Assembly (NCBI GenBank): GCA_038087015.1
Contig: JASBNA010000015.1
Location: 682,001-746,000 of the forward strand
Reading direction: 5' to 3'
Source of the DNA: Cerrena zonata
Taxonomy: Eukaryota > Basidiomycota > Agaricomycetes > Polyporales > Cerrenaceae
Length of the DNA stretch: 64,000 bases
Positions 1 to 10,941 of the stretch are shown here, in pieces (the first letter of the stretch is position 1; each line of letters opens with the position of its first letter). Made by a program: the position numbers and the translations under genes. The notes beneath the pieces are model-generated. The model had not been told where the DNA came from. It did not search any database and saw only the letters and a program-made list of their open reading frames with translations.

Positions 1-897
1 ATCTTGAGCAATTTCAGTTTGTAATTCAGTAGTAGTTCTACCGAAATAATCAAATTCAATATCAAACCAATCGTAAACTTCTTTATGAATCTTATGATAT
101 TTATCACATAACTCTTGTGGAGTCACTTTATCTTCTAATGCTTTAGTTTCAGTAGCAGTACCATATTCATCAGTACCGGAAATAAAGATAGCATTATAAT
201 TTCTATTTTTAACATAACGAGCGTATATATCTGCTGACAAAACTGAACCAACAATATTACCCAAATGTGGAACGTTATTAACATATGGTAAAGCTGATGT
301 AATTAAAATATTTCTTTCATTGTCTTTTGGTAAAATTCTTGATCCTTGATCTTTGACTAAATGTCCAGTTCTAACTTTTTGAGCACCAGTATTCGTTTCT
401 TTAACTCTTTCTAATTTGGTGATTGATAAAGCATGTTCAATAGCTTTTGAAACTTCTGGTAATTTGGCAAATTCTGAAATCCAATCACTCAAGACATTCT
501 CATCTTTAGAATCAACAAAAGCAGGATATAAAGCTGAAAATAAGATTATTTGGGCAGCTTTCAATTCAGCCTTTCCAAAAAATGATTTCACTTCTTCAGC
601 AGCTACTTTAATAACATTTTCCTTCTTATTGGATTTGAGGGCTTGATAAACAAGTAACTCTTCAAAATTAATAGCTGGATGGCTTGAAAAATCACCAGCT
701 AAGTACTTAACAATGGCGTTGGCTTCATTCAATTGAAATCCGGTCTTTTTATCCTTTAATTCAACTGAAATATCTTCTTCACTGATTGTAACAGCCAATT
801 TTGGTTGATAAACCTGAGAAGCAATTGATAATTTTAAATTATTAACAAGACTTAAAAGATTGTTGCCCTTATCAGCAAATAACTCCAAAGAAGACAT
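1..897 (-). CDS. MES1: Cytosolic methionyl-tRNA synthetase (N-terminal part, runs off the window)
   Basis: Charges initiator and elongator tRNA-Met with methionine in the cytosol. The reading frame starts with ATG at 897 and stays open to base 1, giving the first 299 codons. The first ~190 residues form the eukaryotic N-terminal extension (a GST-like, Arc1-binding type of domain in the family). The class I catalytic core begins near residue 200: [13 protein letters not shown], in which HLGN (residues 211-214) is the HIGH-type ATP-binding signature, followed by [11 protein letters not shown]. The KMSKS loop and anticodon-binding domain lie outside the window. The gene is divergent from HER2, with 223 bp between the two start codons. 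No frame break is seen. Confidence 0.93.
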   Translation of the reverse strand, partial: MSSLELFADKGNNLLSLVNNLKLSIASQVYQPKLAVTISEEDISVELKDKKTGFQLNEANAIVKYLAGDFSSHPAINFEELLVYQALKSNKKENVIKVAAEEVKSFFGKAELKAAQIILFSALYPAFVDSKDENVLSDWISEFAKLPEVSKAIEHALSITKLERVKETNTGAQKVRTGHLVKDQGSRILPKDNERNILITSALPYVNNVPHLGNIVGSVLSADIYARYVKNRNYNAIFISGTDEYGTATETKALEDKVTPQELCDKYHKIHKEVYDWFDIEFDYFGRTTTELQTEIAQD

Positions 898-1120
898 CCT
901 ATACTATTTATACTCTTATTTTGGTAACCTCTCTGGTTATAGGACTTAAGTGACCAAATTCAGTACTGTCTTTAAAGATTTCCTTCAAAAAGATTTTTTT
1001 TTTTTTTCATCTCGATGGAAAAAATGACTAACATTCAATACACGCAGTTTTCACCAAGATGGTTTCATAAGCTTCTCCTTTGATTTCCATAAGACAACTA
1101 CGTTATTTGTTCAAGCTATA
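898..1120. promoter_or_regulatory. Shared divergent promoter of MES1 and HER2
   Basis: A 223-bp gap separates the ATGs of two divergent genes that both act in aminoacyl-tRNA formation. It contains a T-rich tract (about 994-1008) of the kind that excludes nucleosomes in yeast promoters. No specific activator site was recognised. That the two genes share control is an inference from arrangement only. Confidence 0.5.
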
Positions 1121-2545
1121 ATGTTGATACGTGGCTATTCACGTATTGGCTCATCATTTTGCAACACGCTGATACGGTACTTGTCCACAAATGTCGGAAT
1201 TGATCCCCATAACAGTCTTATAACGAAGGTAGAATCAAGTCGATCGTCAGGGAAGTCTGGTGTCCTTGAGGATACTAGCTTCATAGCGAAGGATAATATA
1301 ACGACTAAAGGTACCTTTACCACCAGTGGATCTCTAATGCTTTCGAATTACAAAAGTCCATTCGATGCCACAGTTGTAGACCTATTAGAGGAAGCTGGTC
1401 TGAAACTTATAGGTAAGGCCAACTTGGACGAATTCGGGATGGGATCTTCAAATACAAACTCCTACTATGGAAGTACCCTCAATCCATTGTATGAAAATGA
1501 GGAGCGTGTGCCCGGTGGTTCTTCTGGGGGCTCTGCAGCTGCTGTTGCAGCATCATTAGCATCATTTAGTCTAGGTACTGATACTGGTGGATCAGTTAGA
1601 TTACCGGCCAGTTATTGTGGAGTGGTTGGTTTTAAACCAAGTTATGGTAGGATCTCTAGATGGGGGGTTATTGCATATGCACAAAGTCTAGATACCGTTG
1701 GTATACTTTCAAAAGATGTTGCTTTAGCAGAAAGAGTGTTCAATGTTTTAGACAGATATGATGAAAAAGATCCCACCTCTTTACCAGAAAGCATTCGAGG
1801 TCAAGTTGAGAAACACCAGCATCTCTCGTCTGAGTCTAAGTTTGTTATCGGTATACCACAGGAATTTATACTTGAAGACTTAACTGCACAAGCCAGATCC
1901 CAGTGGCTGCAAGTTTTGGTTAAGTTATTGAAAGCTGGTCATGAGTTAAAACCGATTAGCATCCCTAGCATTAAAAAGCTGCTTTCGTCTTATTATACTT
2001 TAGCTACCGCGGAAGCTGCTTCAAACTTATCTCGTTTCGACGGAACTAGATACGGCTTTAATGATGAAGAAGTAAAAGAAACAGCTTACAAAACTTTAAC
2101 AGAAAACCGTTCTAAAGGATTCGGGCCAGAGGTCCAAAGAAGGATTTTATTAGGAAATTATACTTTGTCTTCTGAGTCTGGAAATCATTACTTAAAGGCC
2201 AATGAACTTCGTCAAAGATTGGTGGGAGAGTTTAATGAAACATTCAGATTTTATAACCCACTTTTATCTGAATATGTTTCTAAATCAAATGGTTGTGACA
2301 TTCTCATTTCTCCAACTTCAATTGATCCGGCCCCTACTATTGATGAATATAAGAGCAAATCTAAGGAAAACTTTCTTGCTGGTTACATAAATGATATTCT
2401 AACGATTCCTGCATCATTAGCCGGATTACCTGCTATATCGATTCCCTTACCAGCAGCAAAACAAGGTATTCAATTGATGGCACAGTATGGTGACGATAAG
2501 ACTTTGCTTCAAGCAGCAAAATCAATAGAAAAATTGCTTATTTAG
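1121..2545 (+). CDS. HER2: Mitochondrial glutamyl-tRNA(Gln) amidotransferase subunit A
   Basis: Amidase-signature protein that converts Glu-tRNA(Gln) to Gln-tRNA(Gln) in mitochondria as part of the GatFAB complex. It has 474 residues, normal for yeast Her2. The catalytic Lys-Ser-Ser triad is visible: AKDNI (K57), GGSSGGS (S134) and DTGGSVR (S158), with the family spacing of 24 residues between the two serines. The amidase core runs to the C-terminal IPASLAGLPAISIP segment (about 426-440). The N-terminus (IRGYSRIGSSF...) is basic and Ser-rich, as expected of a mitochondrial presequence. CTG codon 94 falls where homologues carry Ala or Ser, which agrees with Ser decoding. The frame is intact. 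Confidence 0.92.
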   Translation: MLIRGYSRIGSSFCNTLIRYLSTNVGIDPHNSLITKVESSRSSGKSGVLEDTSFIAKDNITTKGTFTTSGSLMLSNYKSPFDATVVDLLEEAGLKLIGKANLDEFGMGSSNTNSYYGSTLNPLYENEERVPGGSSGGSAAAVAASLASFSLGTDTGGSVRLPASYCGVVGFKPSYGRISRWGVIAYAQSLDTVGILSKDVALAERVFNVLDRYDEKDPTSLPESIRGQVEKHQHLSSESKFVIGIPQEFILEDLTAQARSQWLQVLVKLLKAGHELKPISIPSIKKLLSSYYTLATAEAASNLSRFDGTRYGFNDEEVKETAYKTLTENRSKGFGPEVQRRILLGNYTLSSESGNHYLKANELRQRLVGEFNETFRFYNPLLSEYVSKSNGCDILISPTSIDPAPTIDEYKSKSKENFLAGYINDILTIPASLAGLPAISIPLPAAKQGIQLMAQYGDDKTLLQAAKSIEKLLI

Positions 2546-2887
2546 ATCAATTACATTTTCTAAATATATTTGACGTGTATATACATATATATAATATAAA
2601 GAGTTAAAGTATGAGGTGTTGAATATCATAACATCATTATTCACTAATTAATTCGTGAGTTTGAGGGGTGAAAAGAGGTTGAATGTAGTTGCAGCCAAAG
2701 CAAAGCAAAACTGGAATCATTAAAGGTGACAAGGAAAGAATTAAAAAAATAATAAGGGGGTAAAATGCAAATTAATTAGCACGAATAGAATAGGGATCTG
2801 TTGAATTATTCCCTATTGTATACTTATTTTGAAATTGAAGGAAAACGGTTTTTTTAAAAAAACAGCAAGGATGAAAAAGACAAAGCT
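2546..2887. other. Convergent intergenic region, HER2 / FOL2
   Basis: 342 bp between the 3' ends of HER2 and FOL2. It is AT-rich, with TATATA stretches just after the HER2 stop codon (2572-2600) that suit yeast 3'-end formation signals. No gene or repeat is seen. Confidence 0.6.
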
Positions 2888-3731
2888 TCAATGTCTACCA
2901 AGCAAAGTCAAAAATTCTTCTCTAGTTTTTTGTTGATCACGGAAACAACCTAACATGCAGCTTGTGGTTGTAGAAGAACCAGTCTTTTGAACCCCTCTAC
3001 TAACCATACACATATGGGTTGCTTCGAGGACGACAGCAACACCCCTTGGTTTTAAAATTTCGCTTAAAGCCATTGCAATTTGCTTGGTTAATCTTTCTTG
3101 AACTTGAAATCTTCTTGCGTACATTTCAGCTAATCTTGCTAATTTAGATAATCCCAAAACTCTTTTATTTGGAATGTATGCAATATGAGCTTTACCGAAG
3201 AAAGGAACTAAGTGGTGTTCACATAAAGAGTATATTTCAATGTCTCTAACAATAACCATTTCGTCATGATTTTCTTCGAAAACAGCCCTTTTAATGACGT
3301 CTCTGATATTATCTTCATATCCTTTAGTGAAGAACAACATAGCACGAGCATAACGTTCTGGGGTTTCCAATAATCCTTCCCTATCAACATCTTCACCTAA
3401 TTCGGATAAAATGGTCTTGACAGCACCAGCAATACGTAATTCTCGTGCCTTAGCTTCTTCAGGGTGTCTGTTCAATACGTGAACGTGCTCCTTGTGATGG
3501 CCATGACAAACCGTCAAAATCTATAGGAGGATTTAAAGTACATGGTGAAGCAACCCTGGTTTGTAATGGAGTACCAAAATTATTACGAATAGAATCCTCA
3601 CCACTATTCAATTTGGCTCTTTTCAAAGGTAAAACGGAACTTGGAGCATGGATGCCATTAGCACGATCTGATTGTTCAGAACTGCTTTTAGAAGTGGAAG
3701 ATGATGGTAATGGGTTATTGTACTCTGACAT
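2888..3731 (-). CDS. FOL2: GTP cyclohydrolase I, reading frame interrupted by a +1 shift at CCC-TGA
   Basis: Converts GTP to 7,8-dihydroneopterin triphosphate, the first step of folate synthesis. From ATG at 3731 the first frame gives 90 codons: a Ser-rich N-terminus, then the family segment [20 protein letters not shown]. It then meets TGA (3459-3461). The protein continues in the +1 frame as [18 protein letters not shown] and runs without gap to the stop at 2888, giving about 280 residues if joined (S. cerevisiae Fol2 has 243). Zinc and active-site residues lie in [18 protein letters not shown] and in the C-terminal [15 protein letters not shown]. The junction codon is CCC (3462-3464) immediately before UGA. 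The alternative start at 3517 (209 codons) gives an unrelated N-terminus and loses conserved residues. Either one extra C is present in the assembly or the ribosome shifts. Confidence 0.9.
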
Positions 3732-4372
3732 GATAATAATTTCGGCTCTTAAATCAAGGTTTCAGCAAGCAAGATAAGAGACCGTCTTAGGTTATATAAA
3801 GTGATATCGAACAATTCCAGTTATAGTTTTTTTTTTCTAATTTTTCTCTTTTTTTTCATTCTAGTGTAATTAGTCAATTTTCAAAAAAAATATAGTGATG
3901 AGGATTACATTAAACATTTCGCAGTTATGTCACGTGCAAACACGATAGGACTTAATGATAAGCCAAAGCTTCAGTAAGCTTTTACAGCATAAGATTAAAA
4001 GATAAATATTTATTTGTGGTGTTATAATAAGAAAAAAAGGACATAAAACGGAAAGCTGCAAATGAGATGAAGTGTTTCGAAATAGACTTTCATATAAGTA
4101 TTTTTTATCATTATCGGTTCTTCCAAATTTTTTTTTTTTTTTTTTTTTTTTTTAAGTTTATAAATTTTAAAAGTAGTATGTTTTTCAGAGTTTATGATTC
4201 TGATTCATAACTAACCATCATCACTTCGAAAAGGAATAAAGATCTCGGGACACGTTAGGGAATTAGGAAACTTGGGTAAAGAAAAAAGGAAAGAGTAAAA
4301 GAGAGCATAAATTAAATAAAAACGAAACGAAAACGACTGAAATACAAACGAAAATAAAAAAAGGTATCTGGA
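3732..4372. promoter_or_regulatory. FOL2 upstream region and SSD1 3' flank
   Basis: 641 bp. A palindromic CACGTG (3931-3936), the core recognised by bHLH factors such as Cbf1 and Pho4, lies 200 bp upstream of the FOL2 start. T tracts lie at 3826-3837 and about 4126-4153. The half near 4373 is the 3' flank of SSD1. No gene is seen. Confidence 0.5.
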
Positions 4373-7300
4373 TTAGGAATCCAATGCAAATGGGTTCAAG
4401 ACACGAACAGTCAAGCATGGTAAGGCCATACCAATTTCTGCTCTGATTAAAACAGGAACTTGTTTCAATTCGCGGATTTCTTGAATGTAAGAATTATGTT
4501 CAACCCTAGTAATAACGTCTTGCAAGTATGGTTTCAATCCACCTTCGATATCACCAGCAGTGGTACCAGCATCACTCTTAATAACCGAGGATGAATTAGT
4601 TCTGATATTTTTAGGGAAAGAACCTTGGGTTGGAGAAGAAGGCATAGATCTAGTATTGTTCGAGTCTTTCAATTCATTATCTTTTTGAACAGAAGGAACA
4701 GCCAAATTTGGAGGTTGCAAATTCAATTTAGCCAATTTGTTAATAATTGACTCAGTTGCAACACTCTTCTTTTCCAATCTTGCCTTATTTTGAATCTTAG
4801 CAGCTTGTACGGCAGAAGTTCTGTATTTGTTCTTAATAGAAGATCTGTAACTTAAAGAAGTCTTTTCATCAGGAGGAACGTACGTAGCTGAGTCGACTCC
4901 TTTGTCCCAATATAACTCTAAAACACGTTCAGTCTTATCAAATTCAGCTTTAACTAGAGGTAATTGATCCCCATGAACTCTCTTTTCAACACCAAATTCG
5001 GGAATGAAAACATCAAAAGATGATTCGTAAACCTGAACAACAGTACCAATACACAATAATTGACCGGCGCTTTCACTGATTTCATTAATTGTTTGGGATA
5101 ATAATAGATGAATGGCTTGTTCCTGAGCATTTGCAGCGCAATCTTTCTTGAAATTACAATATTCAGCAGTTGCCTTTAAAGCATCCAAATCAGCTTCTTT
5201 GTCATCCAAACTACCTTGCTTACCCTTATTGATAACTTGTTTTAATTGTCTATGAACAATCAAATCAGAATATCTTCTCAATGGGGCATTGAAATGTGTG
5301 TATAATGGTGTGTTAAAGTAATAATGACCATAACTATCTGGATCTTGCTTACCAGCAATGTAGTAACGTCCTCTCGACATACATTTATATAACAAGGTTT
5401 CAATACATTGTCTTTTAATTGGATCTTCAATCTTCAATATAGAGTTTTGCAATGTTGATGAAGTAGTGGTATCAATTTTGAAACCCAAGTTAGTAGCTTT
5501 TCTCACAAAAGTTTCCATTTTTTGTAAGGTAGGCAATGCATGACGACGTAATAAGGCTTGATCACCCAATCCAGCGTGAACTTTAGCGGCAATCGCATTA
5601 TTGACTTTATGACTAATTTCAGAAATGATACTGAATGCTAAACTTTGTTTGAAAATGTTCAAATCTAATCTTACTTTTTCATCATCTAATTGGTCCAACA
5701 AAGTCAAGTTTGGGGTAATTCCCAAACTATGGTTATCCAAACGTTGACGACGGAATTCTTTTGCAATCAAACTGAAAGTTTTGATATAATCAGAAGCAGC
5801 TGATGATATATTGGTATTTGGAAGGGATTTATTTTCCAATATAGCGTCAAAAGTATCATAACTAACCAATTGTTTAGGAACAATGATAGTTTCATGGATG
5901 TAAAGATCCTCAACTTCAAAGTTTTCAGTATCAATTTCAAAAATCACAGACACAGCCAAATTTCTTTGGTTTTCTTTAAAAGAAATAAGGTCATTAACTT
6001 GTTCAGGGAATAATTGTGCAACTTTTTGAGGTAAGAAAACTGAAGATGATCTCTTCTTTGATTTACGATCCAAGACGCAACCAGGTTGGATAAAGTAAGA
6101 AACATCTGCCGAATGGAAACCTAATTCAATTTTCAGTTCAGATAATCTTTTGATGTGTAAAGCATGATCAGAGAACAAGTTATTTTGAGTGAAAGCAATA
6201 ATATAATCATATGAGTATTCAACTCTATCAGGATTTTGTAATTCCGGTTCAATCAATGGTAAATCTCTAACGTAAGAAGCAATAACTTCATTGTCAGCAT
6301 CATCATCAGCAGGATATTCATCACACAAAAAGTTATTGTCTCTTAAAATTGAATCAATTTCAGTTGATGAGTCTTCAATCTTACCTAATTTACTAACCAA
6401 GGTACCAAAAGGATGTAAAGAAGTGATGGGCCATCTTTTGATGGAAGCAACAAATAATTGATCACTATATTTTTCATGATTTTCAACAAAATCTTTTGGA
6501 GCTTGTTCAGTTGGGATGGCAATCAAAGGGAACTTTTTTATCAGTTGGTTTGAACCATACAATTTTCGGAGCTTTTGGTGTATGGACAGATGATTCTTTA
6601 CCACTTTTCTTATCTTTAGCAGCTTGAGCAGCTTGAGCAGGTCTTAAAAGACCCAAAGTACCAGAAAAGATTTGACCTGGAATACGATCAACAACTGCAA
6701 CAACATGACCAGCATATAAAGGTTTAACTTCATCATTTATTTCCTCTTCTTCAACTAAAAGTAATGATTGACCTTCAACTTCAACGTCATCGTTCTTTTT
6801 CATTGTTGGTCTTTGTTTTAATGAACCTCTTCTACCTAAGCCATTTTCTTCATTTTCAGATTTTTCTTCTTTATTGGTGGGAGAACCACCAACCGAATTT
6901 GAAGCTGACGAAGGAGCATTTGCTGAAATGGAAGTGGCATCATTATGAATATCATCATTTAAGACTGATGTAGAAGGGCCTTTGGTAAGAGTATTATCTT
7001 TTCTTCTCTTCTTTTCTTCCTTTTCCTTTTTAGATTCCCAAACTTCATCGACAACCAACAATTCAACGGCAACCAAATCACCTTCTAAAGCACGATTACG
7101 ATCTTTGGAACCACAAATGAAAATATCTGCATCCAATAAACCGTCGGTTGAAACATAAGCATCAGATCTATTCTTTTTATTGACACGTAAAGTACCAGTG
7201 ACTAAACGACCATCATTAATCAATTCTGGTAAGGATGATTGAGGTAAATAAGGAGCGAAAAGAGATTTACGACCATTATTTTGACCGTTGGCACCCCCAG

Positions 7301-8402
7301 GACCCCCGGCACCACCAGAATTGGGTAAGAATTGAGCCAATGAAGAAATGGAGGAACCGCCACCATAAGAGCTATTTCTTGGTTTATGACCAGGAACGAA
7401 ACCGGCTGATGGTGGTTCAAGACTTGAAAGGTTTCTTTGATGGGAACCGTAAGAATTAGGAGCAAGTTGCAGATTCAGAGGAGGTTGAGGTTGTTGTTGA
7501 CTTCTCCAATTTGAATTCATATTACCACCATTTGAATCAAAATTTCTCGATCCCGATCTATAATGGGATAAACGTTTTTGATGACCTTTATCGGGGGAAG
7601 GACTAATTGAAAAGTTAGGAGTTGGAGGTAATAAAGAATTGTTATTGGAAGCAGCTGGTGCAGGTGCAGGTGCAGGTGCAGGAGGAGGAGATTGTTGATT
7701 TGAGTGATTATCTGGAGGAAATTTAAACGATTGTTGACCATAAGCCAAAGATCTTGATCTTCCGTGACTACTGTCTCTGCTGGTGTTTGCGGATGAAGAT
7801 GCAGAGAAGGGTGGTGAGATTGAATCATTGTCACCATCAGAAGAAGAAGCCGAAGCTGGGAATTTGAACGAGCCAATATTTTCTGAATCTCCACCAGTAC
7901 CACCAGCGGTAGCAGAAGATGGAGGTGTGGAACCTGAACTAGAAGGAGTCAACGAAATACGGTTGTTTTGTCTTTGACTTGCAGCCGCCTTGATAGCTTC
8001 ATTCAAACCAAGAGAATGTCTTCTGCTATGACCTTGAACAGCAGAAGTAGATCCAGAAGCAGTTCTTCTGTGTCCACCTGCGGCCGAATTGATCGAAGAT
8101 GATCTCGAGTGACCACCATGGCCGCGATAGTTATTTTGCGATGGCATCGAATCATTATTGGAGCGGCCAGGTGGATAGGTATACTGTTGATGCTGCTGCT
8201 GTTGTTGTTGCTGTTGTTGTTGTTGTTGTTGTAAGATCTGTTTCTGTTGAGCTTGAACGGCCTCCAATTGGCGTTGTAGGTTGTACTGTTCCACCATAAG
8301 AGTGGTCAACTCACTTGGAGAACGTCTATGAGCAATATGCAAGTTCTTTGGCTTCTTGGACCCCGGGACACTCAAATTGTCCCCAGCTGGTTTATCAGAC
8401 AT
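4373..8402 (-). CDS. SSD1: Ssd1-type RNA-binding translational repressor, one +1 frame break
   Basis: RNB-fold mRNA-binding protein that represses translation of cell-wall mRNAs. The first frame (ATG at 8402) gives 625 codons. It has a conserved start (IAHRRSPSELTTLMVEQ), 13 glutamines at 58-70, and a disordered region with at least eight HxRxxS-type motifs before residue 330, the consensus of the NDR kinase Cbk1. It then reaches KIVWFKPTDKKVP at CCC (6528-6530), after which the first frame ends in nonsense. The next frame continues LIAIPTEQAPKDFVENHEKY and the RNB domain to 4373, giving about 1342 residues against 1250 in S. cerevisiae. One base too many lies in CCCTTT (6525-6530). The two halves fit one protein exactly. 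The RNB part includes HFNAPLRRYSDLIVHRQL. Confidence 0.92.
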
Positions 8403-9507
8403 CTTTAGTTTAATTCAATTAACGGAATTAGAAGAGCTGTGGATCTTTTTCCAAAAAATAAAAAAAAAAAATAAAAAAAGGTGTCAAAACCCAGCAATTA
8501 AAGAGTGAGCACAAAAGTTGTAATTTCCCAGTACCACTGACCAAAAATGCAACCCAGCGAAAAAGGATTGATATAGCAAAAGATATTCAAAAGGTAGATC
8601 CAATAACAAATCTACGGGTATAAGCTATAAAGCTGGAGCAAAGAAACAAGGCAGAAGGCAAAAAAAAAAAAAAAAGGAACTGGATTTAAACGCTGGGAAA
8701 GAAAAAAGAACAAATTTTTTTAAACGCTATGAACAATAATGGGGAATGCGGATGTGTAGAGGAGGTGGATGTGTTGTGGATGATGAAAGGAGTGAGCCCA
8801 GTCAGTAAGATGGCGATGATTGATCAAAGGCAATTGAAGTATCCAACTAAAGAAAAAGACTTGTGGAAAAGAAGCAAGGGGAATGGAAGGGGAGTTTTTT
8901 TAAAGGGAAAGGGAGGAAAAAAAAGTGATTTTTTATTTTAATTTTCGTCCTTTTTTTATCCTTCTGTTTTTTTTTTTTCGTTTTTCAACTGACAAACGGC
9001 AAAAGACCCGGACCTCTTAAGTAATCACAATTAAAATTAAATGAAAAATAACGAGAAAAAAAGTAATGACACACTGGAGCCATGAAGGGGCTGTTACTGA
9101 GTGGTTGAAGAAAGAGCAATTGAGTGGCGGGATGTTGGTAGAGAGGGTAGTTGAGGGATGGGGATGGAGGAATCGTATACTCCGGTGATGTAATGGGCGC
9201 AGAGCTAGAAGAATGCCGTTAATCTTATAGTTTATTTTTGTAGTAGAGCGGATTCTATTTTTGTCCTGGCTTTGGGGCCATTTTGAATACGAGCGAAAGA
9301 TTCGTCAAACAAGACTGTAAAGAGGGTTTTTGAGTTGCGTGGGTTTAGATGACGGAGGAGTGACAGGCAGATGAGTGATGAGTTACAGGTAGAAGGGGAT
9401 TAGAAGCAATCGGTGTCCTCATGCCGAATGCTGCAAAAAACGAACAAAAAAAAAAAAAAACTGGTGCTTACAATAGTGCTTACAATACAAATTGATTAAT
9501 AAATAGA
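8403..9507. other. Long SSD1 5' region and POL31 3' flank
   Basis: 1105 bp without a convincing gene. It is unusually purine-rich on the plus strand (poly-A tracts at about 8459-8478, 8660-8675 and 9448-9462; GGA/GAAA-rich text at 8870-8930 and 9080-9200). The 70-codon frame at 8729-8941 has no recognisable motif. The part next to 8402 should hold the SSD1 promoter and leader. Confidence 0.5.
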
Positions 9508-10941
9508 CTATAGAGAAATTTTCACAACTTCCAGTTGTAGGGATTGGGTATCGACCAAAACGATTTCTCCGGTAGAGCTGAATTTAGGAATGCTTATGAG
9601 CTTTACTTTAATTTGGTCGAATTGTAGCAAGTCAGAGTCGTATCTTTTCTGATTTCCGACAAAGTAGAGATGGGGGGTTTCGTTTCGCAATAAGTACGGA
9701 TCGAAATTATCAAATGGATGGGAGTAGAGGGTATCGGGAGCCGTTGGAATGATATTCTGCCATTTGATACTTGAATTCATGATTTTCATTTCGATATGTT
9801 CATCATTAACAAGTTGCAGAGGAAGGTATTTCAAAATGTCGTCGACATTTTGACCACAAGTTCCAAGGATTCTCAATCCGTTTTCTAATTCTATCCAGGC
9901 TGGATTAGTTAATCGATGGAAGTTAATTCCTCCTAAATATTGTTTGTTAGACCCTAGTAACGAGGGATGTAATTTTTGTTGTGGTAGATTGATTTCTGCA
10001 GGATCATTTGATCCTGGCATGATCAGAACGGGCATTGTCGATAATAAATCATTAATGAGTTTATTGAATGCAATTAATGATTGGGGATTAAATTTCGATG
10101 TATTTTTCAGTCCGTAATTATTGGTGGTGACGAAATCTTCTTCTTCTCTTTTCAGTTTTTCTTCTTCGATACTGGCTACAGAGTTCCCAGCTATTATTAA
10201 TTGACTTATTCCACTGGAGTTCTTCTTATCCTTGGTATTTCCAAGGTATCCGCATAAATATTGTTTCAATAATTCTAATTTTAAATCATATTCAATATCA
10301 CTCTTGATATCAAGACCCGATATAATGGCGATTTTACCCAGTCCACTAGGAGTTAATGGTTTTTGTGGGGATATCTTGGGATAAACAACATCCATTATCT
10401 CAAAAATACCAGCTTGTAATTCAATTCCTAATACTGCAATAATACATCCAGTTACTAAAATATTCTTCTTTAAAAATTCTTCATTATGTAACACTGCTCG
10501 ACCAGATTCATCTTCTAACATAACAATTGGTAATTCTTCACCAGTATAACTACTTGGTGCTTCCGGCAAAATATCATCAGTACCTTTCTCAACATCCTTC
10601 AAAATATTCAATTTATGGCTCATATCACTAAATACCGTCCCACTAACCCAGCACAATTCACCACTTTGAATATCCAAGATTTTCTCCTTGTGAATAATAG
10701 TCCTACCATCTACTTTCCGGGTGTTATCCCCCCATTTATCCATTGCTTCTGAATCAACTCTTTTTTTCATTGTCGAAAGTCGATATTGGTACATTGAATA
10801 ATATTGCTTATCATATGGACGCGAACGATCTAACGTGAAATCATCTTGTTTATCGTACTCTTGGCATATCCCAACGTTGGTTCGTTTAACTTCATCTGCA
10901 CTTGTCTCGAGCCCACTATTCAAGTGCTCTGTATAACTCAT
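9508..10941 (-). CDS. POL31: DNA polymerase delta subunit B (p50/Pol31)
   Basis: Second subunit of DNA polymerase delta (and of polymerase zeta), bridging the catalytic subunit and Pol32. The start chosen is MSYTEHLNSGLE at 10941, giving 477 residues. The open frame extends 32 codons further up, but that stretch includes a poly-A tract (a lysine run) and its upstream end abuts a promoter element, so it is probably not coding. Family features: OB fold (LCWVSGTVF ... LEDESGRAVLH ... VTGCIIAVLGIE, about 120-210), then the inactive phosphoesterase domain with IISGLDIKSD, IIAGNSVA, VLIMPGSNDPAEINLPQQ, LRILGTCGQNVDDI and PHLYFVGNQ. The frame is intact. A perfect ACGCGT lies 80 bp upstream. Confidence 0.93.
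   Translation of the reverse strand: MSYTEHLNSGLETSADEVKRTNVGICQEYDKQDDFTLDRSRPYDKQYYSMYQYRLSTMKKRVDSEAMDKWGDNTRKVDGRTIIHKEKILDIQSGELCWVSGTVFSDMSHKLNILKDVEKGTDDILPEAPSSYTGEELPIVMLEDESGRAVLHNEEFLKKNILVTGCIIAVLGIELQAGIFEIMDVVYPKISPQKPLTPSGLGKIAIISGLDIKSDIEYDLKLELLKQYLCGYLGNTKDKKNSSGISQLIIAGNSVASIEEEKLKREEEDFVTTNNYGLKNTSKFNPQSLIAFNKLINDLLSTMPVLIMPGSNDPAEINLPQQKLHPSLLGSNKQYLGGINFHRLTNPAWIELENGLRILGTCGQNVDDILKYLPLQLVNDEHIEMKIMNSSIKWQNIIPTAPDTLYSHPFDNFDPYLLRNETPHLYFVGNQKRYDSDLLQFDQIKVKLISIPKFSSTGEIVLVDTQSLQLEVVKISL

Noticed and set aside
2888..3517. FOL2 as a 209-residue protein starting at 3517
   Set aside because: Its first ~18 residues ([18 protein letters not shown]) are the out-of-frame reading of the conserved [17 protein letters not shown] segment; the family N-terminus lies in the other frame.
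8729..8941. 70-codon frame upstream of SSD1
   Set aside because: Purine-rich, no motif, in the probable SSD1 leader.
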